From Clostridium sp. CAG:1024 (GTDB lineage Bacteria > Bacillota > Clostridia > Christensenellales > CAG-138): a stretch of 6,531 nt of DNA. The notes beneath the pieces are model-generated. The model saw nothing but the letters and a program-made list of their open reading frames with translations, was not told where the DNA came from and did no database searches. Position numbers and translations under genes: made by a program. Of the stretch, positions 4,762 to 6,531 are shown one piece after another; positions within the stretch are counted from its first letter, which is position 1, and every line of letters begins with the position of its first letter. Location: contig HF985541.1 in NCBI GenBank assembly GCA_000432015.1, positions 31,461 through 37,991 of the forward strand. The letters are read 5' to 3'.

Positions 4762-6096
4762 TCAGTTCTCCATGGCGGCGCCGATCGCAACGGCAAAGGG
4801 CGCATGCTCCGGTACGATAAAGCGGACATGATGCAGCGCGGCTACCTCGTCCAGGCTGCGCGCCGCCGCAGGCCAGTCGCTGATCGTTCCGACGAGAACG
4901 ATGGAGCGGGTGAGACGCTTTTTGACGGCAAAAGCGGCCATGACGCCGATGCTTTCAAACACGAGATTGCAAAGGCCGGCGGCAAGATCCTCGCGCGTAA
5001 TGTTCGCACCGGTCTTTGCAAGATTTGCAACCGTAGAGGTCGGCGTAAGATCCGGCAGAACGCCTGCACAGACGTCCTTCAGCTGAAGATCGACATGCGA
5101 AAGATCACCGCTTTGCGCCAGCCGGGAGAATTCGTCCATATCGGTCACGCCGCACAGCCGCGCGGCAAGGCTCTGCATGGTGCCGCCGCCGAGCCCGGTG
5201 CCGCCGACATGCCAGGAGCGGAAAGGTGTGACGCGGACAAAGGAAGTTCCCGTACCAAGGCTGACGACGAGGCAATTGGGCTTCTTTGCCAGGTGGCTTG
5301 CACCGCGCGAGAGCGAGGCAAACTCATCCGCGTGTTTCGTGGGAAGCGACAGAATATCGCCCTGAACCGAAGCCGATCCGACGCCCGTAATGGCAATGCG
5401 GGCGGCGTTTTCGGCGCCGAGACGCTGAATGGCCGCCTCAAGGCTTTCGGTGTCCTCTTTGCGCAGGGTGCGCAGGCAGCGGCCGTTTTTGACGAGGGCG
5501 AGCTTTGTCGCCGAAGCGCCGAAGTCGATGCCGAGCACGAGCTCACGCGGCTGCAATGCAGCAAGCACCGCAGGAACGATGATGATCGCAGCGCCGAGTT
5601 CGATCAAGCCGTTGACGCCGATAAGCGTCATGTAGATCGTTTCAATGAGACTACCGTTGATGATGGCGGAAAACAGCTTGAGAGCGGACAAGACGAGCAC
5701 TGTGTTTGTCAGCGTTGCCGCGGCGGCAGACAGCGCACCGACGACATAGGGCTTGCATTTTGCCTTGCGCAGCCCGGCAGCGGCAAAACCTGCCACCGCG
5801 CCGACGATGACACGCGGAACAAGAGAGATCAGCGGATTTGTAAACGGCGCCCACAGCGGATTTGTAAATGCGCGTATCACGCAGGTCGCGCCCCAAACGA
5901 ACCCGAGCCATGCGCCGTACTTCCAGCCGAGAAGCACACCGCCGATCGCAACGACGATATGCAGCGTTGTGATTTCGATCAGGCCATAATAAATGTAGCC
6001 GGTATACGGAATAACGGTCATGACAATGATTAGAGCTGACAGTACAGCGGCCATTGTAAATGCGCGTAGGTTTTGACGTTTCATGGGCTTTGGCAT
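4762..6096 (-). CDS. panT-coaW: ECF S component (PanT-like) fused to type II pantothenate kinase
   Basis: One 444-residue frame carries two complete modules. Residues about 8-181 form a six-helix ECF transporter S component, with an AxxxA motif (A17, A21) on helix 1 of the kind that docks on EcfT, and the GGVLLGWKYGAWLGF pattern typical of vitamin S components. Residues about 186-444 form a full bacterial type II pantothenate kinase (S. aureus CoaW is 267 aa), which phosphorylates pantothenate with ATP in coenzyme A synthesis. Its motifs are phosphate loop GIDFGASATK (189-198), putative catalytic Glu258, SLGTGTS (279-285) and GGTGLGGGT (298-306). The linker is only a few residues (LQPRE). Pantothenate specificity of the membrane half is inferred from the kinase. 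The ATG at 6096 follows GGAGGT with 8-base spacing; an upstream in-frame ATG at 6150 lacks this. EcfT and the ATPases must be encoded elsewhere. The hom gene follows. Confidence 0.9.
   Translation of the reverse strand: MPKPMKRQNLRAFTMAAVLSALIIVMTVIPYTGYIYYGLIEITTLHIVVAIGGVLLGWKYGAWLGFVWGATCVIRAFTNPLWAPFTNPLISLVPRVIVGAVAGFAAAGLRKAKCKPYVVGALSAAAATLTNTVLVLSALKLFSAIINGSLIETIYMTLIGVNGLIELGAAIIIVPAVLAALQPRELVLGIDFGASATKLALVKNGRCLRTLRKEDTESLEAAIQRLGAENAARIAITGVGSASVQGDILSLPTKHADEFASLSRGASHLAKKPNCLVVSLGTGTSFVRVTPFRSWHVGGTGLGGGTMQSLAARLCGVTDMDEFSRLAQSGDLSHVDLQLKDVCAGVLPDLTPTSTVANLAKTGANITREDLAAGLCNLVFESIGVMAAFAVKKRLTRSIVLVGTISDWPAAARSLDEVAALHHVRFIVPEHAPFAVAIGAAMEN
5831..5868. repeat. Direct repeat inside the S component, 24-base period
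   Basis: A 14-base sequence, AGCGGATTTGTAAA, occurs at 5831-5844 and again at 5855-5868. In the protein this is a repeated FTNPL at residues 77-81 and 85-89, in the predicted loop between helices 3 and 4. The period is exactly eight codons, so the frame is kept. Confidence 0.85.
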
Positions 6097-6104
6097 TGAA
6101 TAGT

Positions 6105-6110
6105 ACCTCC
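6105..6110 (-). promoter_or_regulatory. Ribosome binding site fixing the fusion gene start
   Basis: GGAGGT (6110-6105 on the minus strand) lies 8 bases before the ATG at 6096. It selects that codon over the in-frame ATGs at 6150 and 6084. Confidence 0.9.
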
Positions 6111-6160
6111 ATTTCCGTGATCGCCGGCGTACAGTTCTATATTCCGGCAAAAGGCCGTGT

Positions 6161-6191
6161 GGCGGCGCAGCGCGTTTCGACGAATGCCGCC
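6161..6191 (-). promoter_or_regulatory. Possible stem in the fusion-gene leader
   Basis: In the predicted 97-base leader, GGCGGC (6191-6186) can pair with GCCGCC (6166-6161) across a 19-base loop right at the transcript 5' end. A weaker CGGC/GCCG hairpin follows (6157-6145) with no T tract. I recognise no riboswitch class or T-box here. Regulatory meaning is uncertain. Confidence 0.3.
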
Positions 6192-6199
6192 TCTCGATA

Positions 6200-6228
6200 A
6201 TTGTATATTGTTTTCACGGATATGGCAA
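6200..6228 (-). promoter_or_regulatory. Sigma-70-type promoter of panT-coaW (and probably hom)
   Basis: On the minus strand TTGCCA (6228-6223), a 17-base spacer and TACAAT (6205-6200) form a good promoter. Transcription would begin near 6193. The same region must also contain the divergent promoter for the plus-strand gene at 6275, for which I cannot pick clear boxes. Confidence 0.78.
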
Positions 6229-6274
6229 TGCAAAAGGCGCAAACTATCTGAAAATGATTGAAGGGAGCGGCAGA

Positions 6275-6531
6275 ATGAAACGACAGGATCATGTGGGGAC
6301 GCAGGGGGAACGAAAGCCTTCCGTTGCGGCGACGGCGGGATTTGTCCTTGTGACGGTCCTGCTTGCATATGGCGCGGCGAGACTGCTGTTCGGCACGATC
6401 TCCAGAGAGTTCACAAAAGAGGAGGCGTCCATGGAAACGCCGGCGGCAGCCGCGGAAGGACTGCAGCCGGGCAAGCAGACCGATGCGGCGCAAGCGGTAT
6501 TCACACCGTCGCCCGCAGAACTTCGCACGCA
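6275..6531 (+). CDS. Unrecognised single-pass membrane protein, 3' end missing
   Basis: An ATG at 6275 is preceded by GGGAG with 7-base spacing and opens a frame that runs unbroken to the window end (85 full codons). The N terminus is short and charged (MKRQDHVGTQGERK). One clear transmembrane helix follows at about residues 17-38, with the core GFVLVTVLLAYGAARLLF. The rest is an Ala/Pro/Glu-rich segment (ETPAAAAEGLQ) that looks like an extracytoplasmic linker. With Arg/Lys on the N-terminal side, the C-terminal part is expected outside the cytoplasm; a signal-anchor reading is more likely than a cleaved signal because no clear cleavage motif is seen. I do not recognise the family. It is divergent from panT-coaW and shares its upstream region. 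Confidence 0.72.
   Translation, partial: MKRQDHVGTQGERKPSVAATAGFVLVTVLLAYGAARLLFGTISREFTKEEASMETPAAAAEGLQPGKQTDAAQAVFTPSPAELRT

Noticed and set aside
4723..6033. 436-codon open frame on the plus strand opposite the fusion gene
   Set aside because: Highly charged with no recognisable domain, while the complementary strand encodes two complete known folds.
6097..6150. N-terminal extension of the fusion protein to the ATG at 6150
   Set aside because: It adds an Arg-rich stretch not expected in S components, and GGAGGT is ideally placed for the ATG at 6096.
1..6531. Mobile element, CRISPR array or phage genes
   Set aside because: I see no transposase, integrase, terminal inverted repeats, regularly spaced repeats or attachment-site duplication; the tRNA 3' end is not repeated elsewhere in the window.

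Overview
The window is high-GC bacterial DNA with Shine-Dalgarno-led genes, sigma-70-type promoters and intrinsic terminators. A type II pantothenate kinase, an ECF-type S component and a CCA-encoding tRNA point to a Firmicutes-grade bacterium. The high GC makes a Negativicutes/Selenomonas-like host a reasonable guess, but this is inference and not proven by any marker here.

Layout. (1) 1-1086, plus strand: a 5'-truncated CodB-type cytosine permease, closed by a textbook terminator at 1126-1158. (2) 1159-1715: about 550 bases without a convincing gene. It holds a likely codA terminator and a strong GC hairpin. (3) 1716-2954, minus strand: a CodA-family cytosine deaminase, convergent with codB, with its own near-consensus promoter (3055-3083) and a TGTAA-N4-TTACA palindrome just upstream. 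(4) 3259-3334, minus strand: tRNA-Thr(GGT) with its own promoter (3373-3401) and terminator (3232-3256). (5) 3435-4724, minus strand: homoserine dehydrogenase with a C-terminal ACT domain. (6) 4762-6096, minus strand: a single 444-residue protein joining an ECF transporter S component (pantothenate type, PanT-like) to a complete type II pantothenate kinase. It has its own promoter (6200-6228) and is probably co-transcribed with hom, 37 bases downstream. (7) 6275 to the window end, plus strand: the divergently transcribed start of an unrecognised one-helix membrane protein.

How the genes fit together. CodB plus CodA form a pyrimidine-base salvage pair. The deaminase has Cys where E. coli CodA has Asp314, the position reported to discriminate against 5-methylcytosine, so thymine salvage from 5-methylcytosine is a real possibility. 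The PanT-CoaW fusion would couple capture of pantothenate at the membrane with its ATP-dependent phosphorylation, the committing step of coenzyme A synthesis. The hom gene serves threonine/methionine synthesis and sits directly upstream of tRNA-Thr.

The most interesting item is the transporter-kinase fusion, followed by the active-site change in the deaminase.
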